Shown: piece by piece, positions 1 through 9,043 of the stretch
Layout of the letters: each line of letters begins with the position of its first letter
How positions within the stretch are numbered: position 1 is the stretch's first letter
Assembly (NCBI RefSeq): GCF_000003605.2
Contig: NW_003153009.1
Coordinates: 1 to 12,585, forward strand
DNA from: Saccoglossus kowalevskii
Taxonomy: Eukaryota > Hemichordata > Enteropneusta > Harrimaniidae
Direction: 5' to 3'
Length of the DNA: 12,585 nt
Translations under genes and position numbers: made by a program
The notes under the pieces: generated by a model
What the model saw: the letters and a program-made list of their open reading frames with translations, nothing else
Database searches by the model: none
What the model was told of the DNA's origin: nothing

Positions 1-356
1 TGGCTGAATCTAGCGAACTGTTCTCTAATTAGTTAAAAAAAAGTTACCGTAGTTGCTCTATTTGGAATGTATTCAGCATATCCAATGCGTTTGCACGATG
101 AGGACCATTAGGAAGTTTGTCTTCATTAACTAAAATCGCCAACTTTTAGTAATTCTATAAAGTTATAATAATTTCATAATAGGCATTTCGTAAACGGGCG
201 TGTACCAATACTTTTCCTCTCGTCTACCCTGCACAAGGCAGTATAATACGTTTTGATATTTCACGAAAATTATGTAAAAAGATGAAGGCAATGCCTACAA
301 TAAAAAACATCAAAATATTCAATACAACACTGCGTATTTAATATTCAAATTCATGT
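1..356. other. AT-rich 3' flank with no gene (recurs in every unit)
   Basis: Beyond the poly(A) signal of copy 1. I see no coding frame here. Small structures are the near-palindrome AGGCA-A-TGCCT (286-296) and, close to the unit junction, an AACTGTT arm whose partner AACAGTT is missing in this unit but present in units 2-5 (2515-2542 in unit 2). Equivalent stretches are 2499-2853, 4997-5351, 7488-7843 and 9988-10342. Confidence 0.6.
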
Positions 357-362
357 TTTATT
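357..362 (-). promoter_or_regulatory. Poly(A) signal AATAAA, copy 1
   Basis: AATAAA on the minus strand, 55 nt after the spliced stop codon; the 3' untranslated region would be short (about 70-90 nt). An ATTAAA variant lies about 15 nt further on. Confidence 0.65.
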
Positions 363-416
363 TTGAAAATTACTGAATTACAATATGTTTAATATCAGAT
401 CTTCCGTTACTGTCCA

Positions 417-1425
417 TTAACCAATTATGTGATCCAATGCGATCTGTAAAATAAAATAATCAAAATATAAAAGTTGTGGTTTATAAGGTTTAACATACAC
501 GTTTCATACAACAATTCTGGTCATTCATCACGTAGAGTAACACATTAATAATGAAATAGAGTAAAAATGCATGACTCACCATGCCGCGTTCTTCATCTTC
601 ATCACCAGTCTCGTCAATCTCCTCATTCTCACTTTGCATCAATTCAATGGCTGTTACATCAACTTTTAAAACAAGTTTTGTCTGGCCACTTCCATCTCTG
701 TCATCGGAGAATACTCTCACTCTCGCACCAAACTCACCATCACCAATCACTCTAGAATTGTCACATAGTTGATACAGTTCCTCCACTGGTACGTACACCC
801 CTCCAATAAGCACAAGGCTGTCTCTACGTGACTTTAGATCACCTTTATAACAATAATCTTTCTGTCCATCAAGTCCTTTGACATTAACGTCAGCGAACAG
901 TAACACAGTTTCCCTTGCCATCTTTATCTCCTCGATATTTTTGTCTGTGTCAGTCCTGTCTTTTGTTAAAGTGTCGACGTCCAGCTTCTCATATGCATCG
1001 ATATATCCTCCCATTTTCTCTTTCTTTTTTCGGATTATATCTATGTTGACTCCGAACAGTACCTTCAGAAGTTCTGAGACATTGTCACGATTAGTAACCT
1101 CTTCAACCTCAGCAGATATACGTGTCGTTACACGTGCTTTAGGGAAATCACGACAGAGATTGAGAGTAAGCTCTTCGTCAGTGTTCTTGTTGTTTTCACG
1201 CACAATGTCTTTTTCATCCTCATCCCGCACTCTTCCGTGAACTTTCACAGCAATAAACACATCGGGATCTACCACATCCACCGATTTGTTACTTTCATCT
1301 ACGATGTCATCCTCTATCTTATTCTGGGCATCCAAATTGCGTCTTCGCTTACAGTACAAATAATACAGTGCTCCTCCAGCAGCGACCGCTAAAGTAGTTG
1401 CTAGTACACAAGTTGCCTTCCTCAT
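417..1425 (-). CDS. N-terminally anchored acidic protein of unknown family, copy 1 (two exons)
   Basis: Exons are 1425-580 and 443-417; the spliced product is 290 residues. The start is the first ATG after an in-frame TGA in the leader (TGATATAACC). Residues 5-24 are a small-residue hydrophobic segment flanked by RK and by CKRRR. This suits a signal anchor with the bulk of the protein in the cytosol, similar in general layout to mitochondrial outer-membrane or ER anchors (inference). The remainder is very charged: an acidic stretch at 38-86, beta-like alternating segments near 55-67, 97-110, 172-184, 203-215 and 233-262, a helical lysine-rich stretch near 116-148, and an acidic tail at 264-280. 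Cysteines are at 6, 25, 91, 192 and 221. No catalytic motif was recognised. Exon 2 adds IALDHIIG before TAA. Residues specific to this copy are N30, E71, D143 and G228. Function unknown; the gene model is well supported. Confidence 0.85.
444..579 (-). other. Spliceosomal intron of copy 1
   Basis: On the minus strand the donor is ATG|GTGAGT and the acceptor is a T-rich tract ending TTTTACAG|ATCGC. The length is 136 nt and the phase is 0. If retained, reading continues for 29 residues, including a hydrophobic run, before a TAA at 492-490. Confidence 0.8.
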
Positions 1426-1557
1426 AATGTGGACGATACGTCGGTTATATCAGAGACAACGATTAAAACGTACCCACCACTTGTAGTTGTACACGAATGT
1501 GACAAATAAACGAGAGATTCCACGTTATTACAACACAGTCGCGTTCTGACGTTCGAA

Positions 1558-1590
1558 CTTATATTGTGTACGCAGCGCGTATCCCATTGG
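1558..1590 (-). promoter_or_regulatory. TATA box and CCAAT box, copy 1
   Basis: On the minus strand AGCCAATGGG (CCAAT core 1590-1586) matches the NF-Y consensus, and CAATATAAG (TATA core 1564-1558) lies about 22 bp further on. The start codon is 133 bp beyond the TATA box, so a leader of roughly 105 nt is expected, with transcription starting near 1530-1535. No clear initiator was found at that distance. Just upstream of the CCAAT box is the palindrome GACTC-CCA-GAGTC (about 1597-1609). Confidence 0.65.
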
Positions 1591-1591
1591 C

Positions 1592-2498
1592 TGTCGACTC
1601 CCAGAGTCTTCGACGGGGAAGCACGCCATCAACGCTGATATTATTTACTTTGACCGCGCTGGGATGTCAATGTTTTTTTTTGTTTTTTGTTTCTAAACCC
1701 ATGCACATAAATAGTAAATTTCATAATGTGAAATGTGTATCAACTAACGTAGACAAGATGCTGAATTATTCAAGCTATGGGCACTGAGTTACGAGCTTTT
1801 AGTTACAAAAATGATCACGTCCGTATCTTAGAAACTGCGCCTAAATTGTAACTTGAGTTCCCTGCAATATACATTTTTGTTTTTGATGAACGTCCACAAC
1901 TAGCAGCTCAAACTTTGATTGACATTTAATCGAACTTAACGAATCGAGTTAACGTATATATTCGGGAAAGAAATACTGATTTCACTCAAAGGGATTTCCT
2001 AACAACTCCGTTCATCTAATTTTCTGGTGAATATTTCATACTATTTCTGGCTTGAACGACTTCGATTTTTCGCTTCTAAATCTAAATTTTTGCCTTTTAT
2101 TTCTCTTGAATTATGATTGAAAGAAGCTGAATGAAATTACAAACTATGTAGTGTGTTCTACAACTCATGTATGAACAATAACTTTAATAAATATGATTTT
2201 ACTTAGTAAAAAATACTGTATTTTTCTGCATAAAAACGAAAGCATTTCACAATGTCGCAAACGGGAGGTCTTTATCGCAGTGCAGGACATGTACTCAGAA
2301 TGGCAGGTGAACTGGGGGATGGGTCTCTCCTGGGGTGAAGCACATGCCAAAACTAAGAACATAATACAGTGGTAAGATCTTATGGCAGACTTATGTGAAC
2401 AAAAAACTGTTTTCTAATTTGTCTGTACATTGGCTAATTAGTATATTCTATAAGAAAATAAGCCAAGTGTTTGTAAAAAGGTGCCCGTGTTTCAAACC
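1592..2498. other. Upstream spacer of copy 1, no established gene
   Basis: About 900 bp between the CCAAT box and the unit junction. From the promoter outward it holds a T-rich run of variable length (about 1669-1690), an inverted repeat ATTTCA-TAATG-TGAAAT (about 1719-1735), an AT-rich stretch, a less AT-rich conserved island (about 2250-2370), and a B-box-like motif at the junction. Equivalent spacers are 4088-4996, 6586-7487, 9077-9987 and 11579-12488. The T-run length differs in almost every unit, which argues against coding there. Confidence 0.6.
2252..2338 (+). CDS. Possible 28-residue small frame in the spacer island, unit 1
   Basis: ATG in a fair context (CACAATGTC) opens 28 codons ending in TGA. 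It is kept without indel in all five units, with one residue difference (G5 here, E5 in the others). The stretch AGHVLRM resembles a short piece of the C-terminal end of some non-LTR retrotransposon proteins, but seven residues are too few to call. A donor-like GTAAGA follows at 2372. It could equally be a noncoding element or a decayed mobile-element scrap; treat as weak. Confidence 0.2.
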   Translation: MSQTGGLYRSAGHVLRMAGELGDGSLLG

Positions 2499-2500
2499 TG
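2471..2500 (-). other. Pol III B-box-like motif followed by a T run at the unit junction
   Basis: On the minus strand the junction reads CAGGTTTGAAAC, then ACGGGCACC, then TTTTT. This resembles a tRNA or SINE B box (GGTTCGANNCC) with a Pol III terminator. No convincing A box or tRNA cloverleaf lies upstream. Equivalent motifs end at about 4998, 7490, 9990 and 12490. It may be a decayed SINE end or chance. Confidence 0.25.
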
Positions 2501-2514
2501 GCTGAAATCTAGCG

Positions 2515-2542
2515 AACTGTTCTCTAATTAGTTAAAACAGTT
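2515..2542. repeat. Inverted repeat with CTAATTAG in its loop, unit 2
   Basis: Arms AACTGTT and AACAGTT are perfect 7-bp complements separated by 14 nt that include the palindrome CTAATTAG, a homeodomain-type core. It is present in units 2-5 and broken in unit 1 and in the partial sixth unit. Role unknown. Confidence 0.5.
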
Positions 2543-2853
2543 ACCGTAGTTGCTCTATTTGGAATGCATTCAGCATATCCAATGCGTTTGCACGATGAGG
2601 ACCATTAGGAAGTTTGTCTTCATTAACTAAAATCACCAACTTTTAGTAATTCTATAAAGTTATAATAATTTCATAATAGGCATTTCGTAAACGGGCGTGT
2701 ACCAATACTTTTCCTCTCGTCTACCCTGTACAAGGCAGTATAATACGTTTTGATATTTCACGAAAATTATGTAAAAAGATGAAGGCAATGCCTACAATAA
2801 AAAACATCAAAATATTCAATACAACACTGCGTATTTAATATTCAAATTCATGT

Positions 2854-2859
2854 TTTATT
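2854..2859 (-). promoter_or_regulatory. Poly(A) signal AATAAA, copy 2
   Basis: AATAAA on the minus strand at the same 55-nt spacing from the exon 2 stop. Confidence 0.65.
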
Positions 2860-2913
2860 TTGAAAATTACTGAATTACAATATGTTTAATATCAGATCTT
2901 CCGTTACTGTCCA

Positions 2914-3922
2914 TTAACCAATTATGTGATCCAATGCGATCTGTAAAATAAAATAATCAAAATATAAAAGTTGTGGTTTATAAGGTTTAACATACACGTT
3001 TCATGCAACAATTCTGATCATTCATCACGTAGAGTAACACATTAATAATGAAATAGAGTAAAAATGCATGACTCACCATGCCGCGTTCTTCATCTTCATC
3101 ACCAGTCTCGTCAATCTCCTCATTCTCACTTTGCATCAATTCAATGGCTGTTACATCAACTTTTAAAACAAGTTTTGTCTGGCCACTTCCATCTCTGTCA
3201 TCGGAGAATACTCTCACTCTCGCACCAAACTCACCATCATCAATCACTCTAGAATTGTCACATAGTTGATACAGTTCCTCCACTGGTACGTACACCCCTC
3301 CAATAAGCACAAGGCTGTCTCTACGTGACTTTAGATCACCTTTATAACAAGAATCTTTCTGTCCATCAAGTCCTTTGACATTAACGTCAGCGAACAGTAA
3401 CACAGTTTCCCTTGCCATCTTTATCTCCTCGATATTTTTTTCTGTGTCAGTCCTGTCTTTTGTTAAAGTGTCGACGTCCAGCTTCTCATATGCTTCGATA
3501 TATCCTCCCATTTTCTCTTTCTTTTTTCGGATTATATCTATGTTGACTCCGAACAGTACCTTCAGAAGTTCTGAGACATTGTCACGATTAGTTACCTCTT
3601 CAACCTCAGCAGATATACGTGTCGTTACACGTGCTTTAGGGAAATCACGACAGAGATTGAGAGTAAGCTCTTCGTCAGTGTTCTTGTTGTTTTCACGCAC
3701 AATGTCTTTATCATCCTCATCCCGTACTCTTCCGTGAACTTTCACAGCAATAAACACATCGGGATCCACCACATCCACCGATTTGTTACTTTCATCTACG
3801 ATGTCATCCTCTATCTTATTCTGGGCATCCAAACTGCGTCTTCGCTTACAGTACAAATAATACAGTGCTCCTCCAGCAGCAACCGCTAAAGTAGTTGCTA
3901 GTACACAAGTTGCCTTCCTCAT
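2914..3922 (-). CDS. N-terminally anchored acidic protein of unknown family, copy 2 (two exons)
   Basis: Exons are 3922-3077 and 2940-2914, giving 290 residues ending IALDHIIG. Exon 1 differs from copy 1 at about ten bases by eye. Six change the protein (N30S, E71D, D143E, D161E, Y191S, G228D) and four are silent. There are no indels or stops. S191 and E161 are shared with copies 4 and 5 but not copy 3. Several replacements are conservative D/E swaps, which fits a retained overall charge. Confidence 0.85.
2941..3076 (-). other. Spliceosomal intron of copy 2
   Basis: Same donor, acceptor and 136-nt length as copy 1. Two base differences from copy 1 (near 3005 and 3018) are both silent in the read-through frame. 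Confidence 0.8.
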
Positions 3923-4054
3923 AATGTGGACGATACGTCGGTTATATCAGAGACAACGATTAAAACGTACCCACCACTTGTAGTTGTACACGAATGTGAC
4001 AAATAAACGAGAGATTCCACGTTACTACAACACAGTCGCGTTCTGACGTTCGAA

Positions 4055-4086
4055 CTTATATTGTGTACGCGCGCGTATCCCATTGG
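4055..4086 (-). promoter_or_regulatory. TATA box and CCAAT box, copy 2
   Basis: TATA core 4061-4055 and CCAAT core 4086-4082. The stretch between them has one base fewer than in copy 1 (CGCGCGCG in place of CGCAGCGCG), but the boxes are unchanged. The GACTC/GAGTC palindrome is at 4092-4104. Confidence 0.65.
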
Positions 4087-4347
4087 CTGTCGACTCCCAG
4101 AGTCTTTCGACGGGGAAGCACGCCACCAACGCTGATATTATTTACTTTGACCGAGCTGGGATGTCAATGTTTTTTTTGTTTTGTTTTTTAAAACCCATGC
4201 ACATAAATAGTAAATTTCATAATGTGAAATGTGTATCAACTAACGTAGACAAGATGCTGAATTATTCAAGCTATGGGCACTGAGTTACGAGCTTTTAGTT
4301 ACAAAAATGATCACGTCCGTATCTTAGAAACTGCGCCTAAATTGTAA

Positions 4348-4565
4348 CTTAGAGTTCCAGGCAACATACATTTTTGTTGTTGTTGAACGTCCACATTTAG
4401 AAGCTCGAACTTTGATTGACAGTTAATCGAACTTAACGAATCGAGTTAACGTATATATTCAGGAAAGAAATACTGATTTCACTCAAAGAGATTTCCTAAC
4501 AACTCCGTTTATCTAATTTTCCGGTGAATATTTCAATACTATTTCTGGCATGAACGACTTCGAGT
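4348..4565. other. Diverged patch in the unit 2 spacer
   Basis: By eye about 16 differences from unit 4 in about 218 bp, including GTTGTTGTTG for GTTTTTGATG and one inserted A near 4536. The other four units largely agree with one another here. The patch has no coding frame. Confidence 0.6.
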
Positions 4566-4749
4566 TTTCGCTTCTAAATCTAAATTTTTGCCTTTTATTT
4601 CTCTTGAATTATGACTGAAAGAAGCTGAATGAAATTGCAAACTATGTAGTGTGTTCTACAACTCATGTATGAACAATAACTTTAATAAATATGATTTTAC
4701 TTAGTAAAAAATACTGTATTTTCCTGCATAAAAACGAAAGAATTTCACA

Positions 4750-4836
4750 ATGTCGCAAACGGAAGGTCTTTATCGCAGTGCAGGACATGTACTCAGAATG
4801 GCAGGTGAACTGGGGGATGGGTCTCTCCTGGGGTGA
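4750..4836 (+). CDS. Possible 28-residue small frame, unit 2
   Basis: Intact with E5. The donor-like site after it reads GTAAGG. No promoter was identified for the plus strand. Confidence 0.2.
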   Translation: MSQTEGLYRSAGHVLRMAGELGDGSLLG

Positions 4837-5351
4837 AGCACATGCCAAAACTAAGGACATAATACAGTGGTAAGGTCTTATGGTAGACTTATGTGAACAA
4901 AAAACTGTTTTCTAATTTGTATGTACATTGGCTAATTAGTATATTCTATAAGAAAATAAGGCAAGTGTTTGTAAAAAGGTGCCCGAGTTTCAAACCTGGC
5001 TGAAATCTAACGAACTGTTCTCTAATTAGTTTAAACAGTTACCGTAGTTGCTCTATTTGGAATGCATTCAGCATATCCAATGCGTTTGCACGATGAGGAC
5101 CATTAGGAAGTTTGTCTTCATTAACTAAAATCGCCAACTTTTAGTAATTCTATAAAGTTATAATAATTTCATAATAGGCATTTCGTAAACGGGCGTGTAT
5201 CAATACTTTTCCTCTCGTCTACCCTGTACAAGGCAGTATAATACGTTTTGATATTTCACGAAAATTATGTAAAAAGATGAAGGCAATGCCTACAATAAAA
5301 AACATCAAAATATTCAATACAACACTGCGTATTTAATATTCAAATTCATGT

Positions 5352-5357
5352 TTTATT
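5352..5357 (-). promoter_or_regulatory. Poly(A) signal AATAAA, copy 3
   Basis: AATAAA on the minus strand, spacing to the stop unchanged. Confidence 0.65.
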
Positions 5358-5411
5358 TTGAAAATTACTGAATTACAATATGTTTAATATCAGATCTTCC
5401 GTTACTGTCCA

Positions 5412-6420
5412 TTAACCAATTATGTGATCCAATGCGATCTGTAAAATAAAATAATCAAAATATAAAAGTTGTGGTTTATAAGGTTTAACATACACGTTTC
5501 ATACAACAATTCTGATCATTCATCACGTAGAGTAACACATTAATAATGAAATAGAGTAAAAATGCATGACTCACCATGCCGCGTTCTTCATCTTCATCAC
5601 CAGTCTCGTCAATCTCCTCATTCTCACTTTGCATCAATTCAATGGCTGTTACATCAACTTTTAAAACAAGTTTTGTCTGGCCACTTCCATCTCTGTCATC
5701 GGAGAATACTCTCACTCTCGCACCAAACTCACCATCATCAATCACTCTAGAATTGTCACATAGTTGATACAGTTCCTCCACTGGTACGTACACCCCTCCC
5801 ATAAGCACAAGGCTGTCTCTACGTGACTTTAGATCACCTTTATAACAATAATCTTTATGTCCATCAAGTCCTTTGACATTAACGTCAGCGAACAGTAACA
5901 CAGTTTCCCTTGCCATCTTTATCTCCTCGATATTTTTGTCTGTGTCAGTTCTGTCTTTTGTTAAAGTGTCGACGTCCAGCTTCTCATATGCTTCGATATA
6001 TCCTCCCATTTTCTCTTTCTTTTTTCGGATTATATCTATGTTGACTCCGAACAGTACCTTCAGAAGTTCTGAGACATTGTCACGATTAGTAACCTCTTCA
6101 ACCTCAGCAGATATACGTGTCGTTACACGTGCTTTAGGGAAATCACGACAGAGATTGAGAGTAATCTCTTCGTCAGTGTTCTTGTTGTTTTCACGCACAA
6201 TGTCTTTATCATCCTCATCTCGTACTCTTCCGTGAACTTTCACAGCAATAAACACATCGGGATCTACCACATCCACCGATTTGTTACTTTCATCTACGAT
6301 GTCATCCTCTATCTTATTCTGGGCATCCAAACTGCGTCTTCGCTTACAGTACAAATAATACAGTGCTCCTCCAGCAGCAACCGCTAAAGTAGTTGCTAGT
6401 ACACAAGTTGCCTTCCTCAT
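5412..6420 (-). CDS. N-terminally anchored acidic protein of unknown family, copy 3 (two exons)
   Basis: Exons are 6420-5575 and 5438-5412, giving 290 residues. Changes unique to this copy are I86, H188 and M207. D161 and Y191 match copy 1, while S30, D71, E143 and D228 match copy 2, so the gene is a mosaic of alleles seen elsewhere in the array. In its leader, a single base change turns GGTGGGTACG into GGTGAGTACG (6473-6464), a good splice-donor match. No acceptor is visible between it and the ATG, so no leader intron is proposed. Confidence 0.85.
5439..5574 (-). other. Spliceosomal intron of copy 3
   Basis: 136 nt, GTGAGT donor and TTTTACAG acceptor kept. The read-through frame is also unbroken for the same 29 residues. 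Confidence 0.8.
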
Positions 6421-6552
6421 AATGTGGACGATACGTCGGTTATATCAGAGACAACGATTAAAACGTACTCACCACTTGTAGTTGTACACGAATGTGACAA
6501 ATAAACGAGAGATTCCACGTTACTACAACACAGTCGCGTTCTGACGTTCGAA

Positions 6553-6584
6553 CTTATATTGTGTACGCGCGCGTATCCCATTGG
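6553..6584 (-). promoter_or_regulatory. TATA box and CCAAT box, copy 3
   Basis: TATA core 6559-6553 and CCAAT core 6584-6580, same spacing as copy 2. The palindrome just upstream is intact. Confidence 0.65.
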
Positions 6585-7240
6585 CTGTCGACTCCCAGAG
6601 TCTTTCGACGGGGAAGCACGCCACCAACGCTGATATTATTTACTTTGACCGAGCTGGGATGTCAATGTGTTTTTTGTTTTGTTTTTTAAAACCCATGCAC
6701 ATAAATAGTACATTTCATAAAGTGAAATGTGTATCAACTAACGTAGACAAGATGCTGAATTATTCAAGCTATGGGCACTGAGTTACGAGCTTTTAGTTAC
6801 AAAAATGATCACGTCCGTATCTTAGAAACTGCGCCTAAATTGTAACTTCCCTGCAATATACATTTTTGTTTTTGATGAACGTCCACAACTAGCAGCTCGA
6901 ACTTTGATTGACAGTTAATCGAACTTAACGAATCGAGTTAACGTATATATTCGGGAAAGAAATACTGATTTCACTCAAAGGGATTTCCTAACAACTCCGT
7001 TCATCTAATTTTCTGGTGAATATTTCATACTATTTCTGGCTTGAACGACTTCGATTTTTCGCTTCTAAATCTAAATTTTTGCCTTTTATTTCTCTTGAAT
7101 TATGACTGAAAGAAGCTGAATGAAATTACAAACTATGTAGTGTGTTCTACAACTCATGTATGAACAATAACTTTAATAAATATGATTTTACTTAGTAAAA
7201 AATACTGTATTTTCCTGCATAAAAACGAAAGAATTTCACA

Positions 7241-7327
7241 ATGTCGCAAACGGAAGGTCTTTATCGCAGTGCAGGACATGTACTCAGAATGGCAGGTGAA
7301 CTGGGGGATGGGTCTCTCCTGGGGTGA
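7241..7327 (+). CDS. Possible 28-residue small frame, unit 3
   Basis: Same residues as in unit 2. A base change just beyond the stop (CTAACGACA for CTAAGGACA) lies outside the frame. Confidence 0.2.
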   Translation: MSQTEGLYRSAGHVLRMAGELGDGSLLG

Positions 7328-7843
7328 AGCACATGCCAAAACTAACGACATAATACAGTGGTAAGGTCTTATGGCAGACTTATGTGAACAAAAAACTGTT
7401 TTCTAATTTGTCTGTACATTGGCTAATTAGTATATTCTATAAGAAAATAAGCCAAGTGTTTGTAAAAAGGTGCCCGAGTTTCAAACCTGGCTGAAATCTA
7501 GCGAACTGTTCTCTAATTAGTTAAAACAGTTACCGTAGTTGCTCTATTTGAAGTGCATTCAGCATATCCAATGCGTTTGCACGATGAGGACCATTAGGAA
7601 GTTTGTCTTCATTAACTAAAATCGCCAACTTTTAGTAATTCTATAAAGTTATAATAATTTCATAATAGGCATTTCGTAAACGGGCGTGTACCAATACTTT
7701 TCCTCTCGTCTACCCTGTACAAGGCAGTATAATACGTTTTGATATTTCACGAAAATTATGTAAAAAGATGAAGGCAATGCCTACAATAAAAAAACATCAA
7801 AATATTCAATACAACACTGCGTATTTAATATTCAAATTCATGT

Positions 7844-7849
7844 TTTATT
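7844..7849 (-). promoter_or_regulatory. Poly(A) signal AATAAA, copy 4
   Basis: AATAAA on the minus strand, one base closer to the stop because of a single deletion in the 3' untranslated region. Confidence 0.65.
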
Positions 7850-7902
7850 TTGAAAATTACTGAAGTACAATATGTTTATATCAGATCTTCCGTTACTGTC
7901 CA

Positions 7903-8911
7903 TTAACCAATTATGTGATCCAATGCGATCTGTAAAATAAAATAATCAAAATATAAAAGTTGTGGTTTATAAGGTTTAACATACACGTTTCATACAACAA
8001 TTCTGATCATTCATCACGTAGAGTAACACATTAATAATGAAATAGAGTAAAAATGCATGACTCACCATGCCGCGTTCTTCATCTTCATCACCAGTCTCGT
8101 CAATCTCCTCATTCTCACTTTGCATCAATTCAATGGCTGTTACATCAACTTTTAAAACAAGTTTTGTCTGGCCACTTCCATCTCTGTCATCGGAGAATAC
8201 TCTCACTCTCGCACCAAACTCACCATTATCAATCACTCTAGAATTGTCACATAGTTGATACAGTTCCTCCACTGGTACGTACACCCCTCCAATAAGCACA
8301 AGGCTGTCTCTACGTGACTTTAGATCACCTTTATAACAAGAATCTTTTTGTCCATCAAGTCCTTTGACATTAACGTCAGCGAACAGTAACACAGTTTCCC
8401 TTGCCATCTTTATCTCCTCGATATTTTTTTCTGTGTCAGTCCTGTCTTTTGTTAAAGTGTCGACGTCCAGCTTCTCATATGCTTCGATATATCCTCCCAT
8501 TTTCTCTTTTTTTTTTCGGATTATATCTATGTTGACTCCGAACAATACCTTCAGAAGTTCTGAGACATTGTCACGATTAGTAACCTCTTCAACCTCAGCA
8601 GATATACGTGTCGTTACACGTGCTTTAGGGAAATCACGACAGAGATTGAGAGTAAGCTCTTCGTCAGTGTTCTTGTTGTTTTCACGCACAATGTCTTTAT
8701 CATCCTCATCCCGCACTCTTCCGTGAACTTTCACAGCAATAAACACATCGGGATCTACCACATCCACCGATTTGTTACTTTCATCTACGATGTCATCCTC
8801 TATCTTATTCTGGGCATCCAAACTGCGTCTTCGCTTACAGTACAAATAATACAGTGCTCCTCCAGCAGCAACCGCTAAAGTAGTTGCTAGTACACAAGTT
8901 GCCTTCCTCAT
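7903..8911 (-). CDS. N-terminally anchored acidic protein of unknown family, copy 4 (two exons)
   Basis: Exons are 8911-8066 and 7929-7903, giving 290 residues ending IALDHIIG. It shares N229 with copy 5 only and otherwise matches copy 2 in residues. Two silent changes are unique here: one in the lysine run (AAA-rich, near 8509) and one in a leucine codon near 8545. The 3' untranslated part has a one-base deletion (TTTATATC near 7876) that does not touch the AATAAA signal. Confidence 0.85.
7930..8065 (-). other. Spliceosomal intron of copy 4
   Basis: 136 nt with both splice signals intact. No indel relative to the other copies, although the flank beyond the gene has several. Confidence 0.8.
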
Positions 8912-9043
8912 AATGTGGACGATACGTCGGTTATATCAGAGACAACGATTAAAACGTACCCACCACTTGTAGTTGTACACGAATGTGACAAATAAACGAG
9001 AGATTCCACGTTACTACAACACAGTCGTGTTCTGACGTTCGAA

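Larger units (their letters stand above)
1..2498 (-). repeat. Tandem repeat unit 1
   Basis: First full copy of the 2.5-kb unit, with the boundary set arbitrarily at the TGGCTGAA motif that recurs at 2499, 4997, 7488, 9988 and 12489. It holds the 3' flank, the two-exon gene, its promoter and the upstream spacer. This is the most distinct unit in its coding part. Its 5' edge differs from the others: one A is missing in TGGCTGAATC, and an A run replaces the AACAGTT arm of an inverted repeat. Strand is given as that of the gene. Confidence 0.97.
2499..4996 (-). repeat. Tandem repeat unit 2
   Basis: Second full copy, same layout and orientation. The coding part closely matches units 4 and 5. The spacer contains a patch (about 4348-4565) that is far more diverged from the other four units than its surroundings. 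Confidence 0.97.
4997..7487 (-). repeat. Tandem repeat unit 3
   Basis: Third full copy and the shortest (about 2491 bp). Part of the shortening is a small deletion near 6846, where AACTT joins directly to CCCTGC and the GAGTT seen in other units is missing. Its coding variants are a mixture of those found in unit 1 and unit 2. Confidence 0.97.

Noticed and set aside
490-579. C-terminal transmembrane segment in a 311-residue protein
   Set aside because: It lies in the intron defined by GTGAGT and TTTTACAG; kept only as a possible intron-retention isoform.
567-1240. Plus-strand frames of 62, 63 and 120 codons opposite the gene, repeated in each unit
   Set aside because: They are antisense shadows of exon 1, low in complexity (serine- and histidine-rich), with no promoter or own start context, and they recur only because the unit recurs.
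1566-1787. Plus-strand frame of 66-73 codons over the promoter and T run, seen in units 1-4
   Set aside because: Its start and frame change between units with the length of the T run, and no equivalent open frame remains in unit 5, so it is not a constrained gene.
2165-2375. Overlapping 60-codon plus and 65-codon minus frames in the spacer island
   Set aside because: Both extend into AT-rich sequence, overlap each other and lack family resemblance; the shorter 28-codon frame from 2252 has a better start context but is itself weak.
2400-2560. tRNA gene at the unit junction
   Set aside because: Only a B-box-like half is present; no A box, acceptor stem pairing or anticodon arm could be built.
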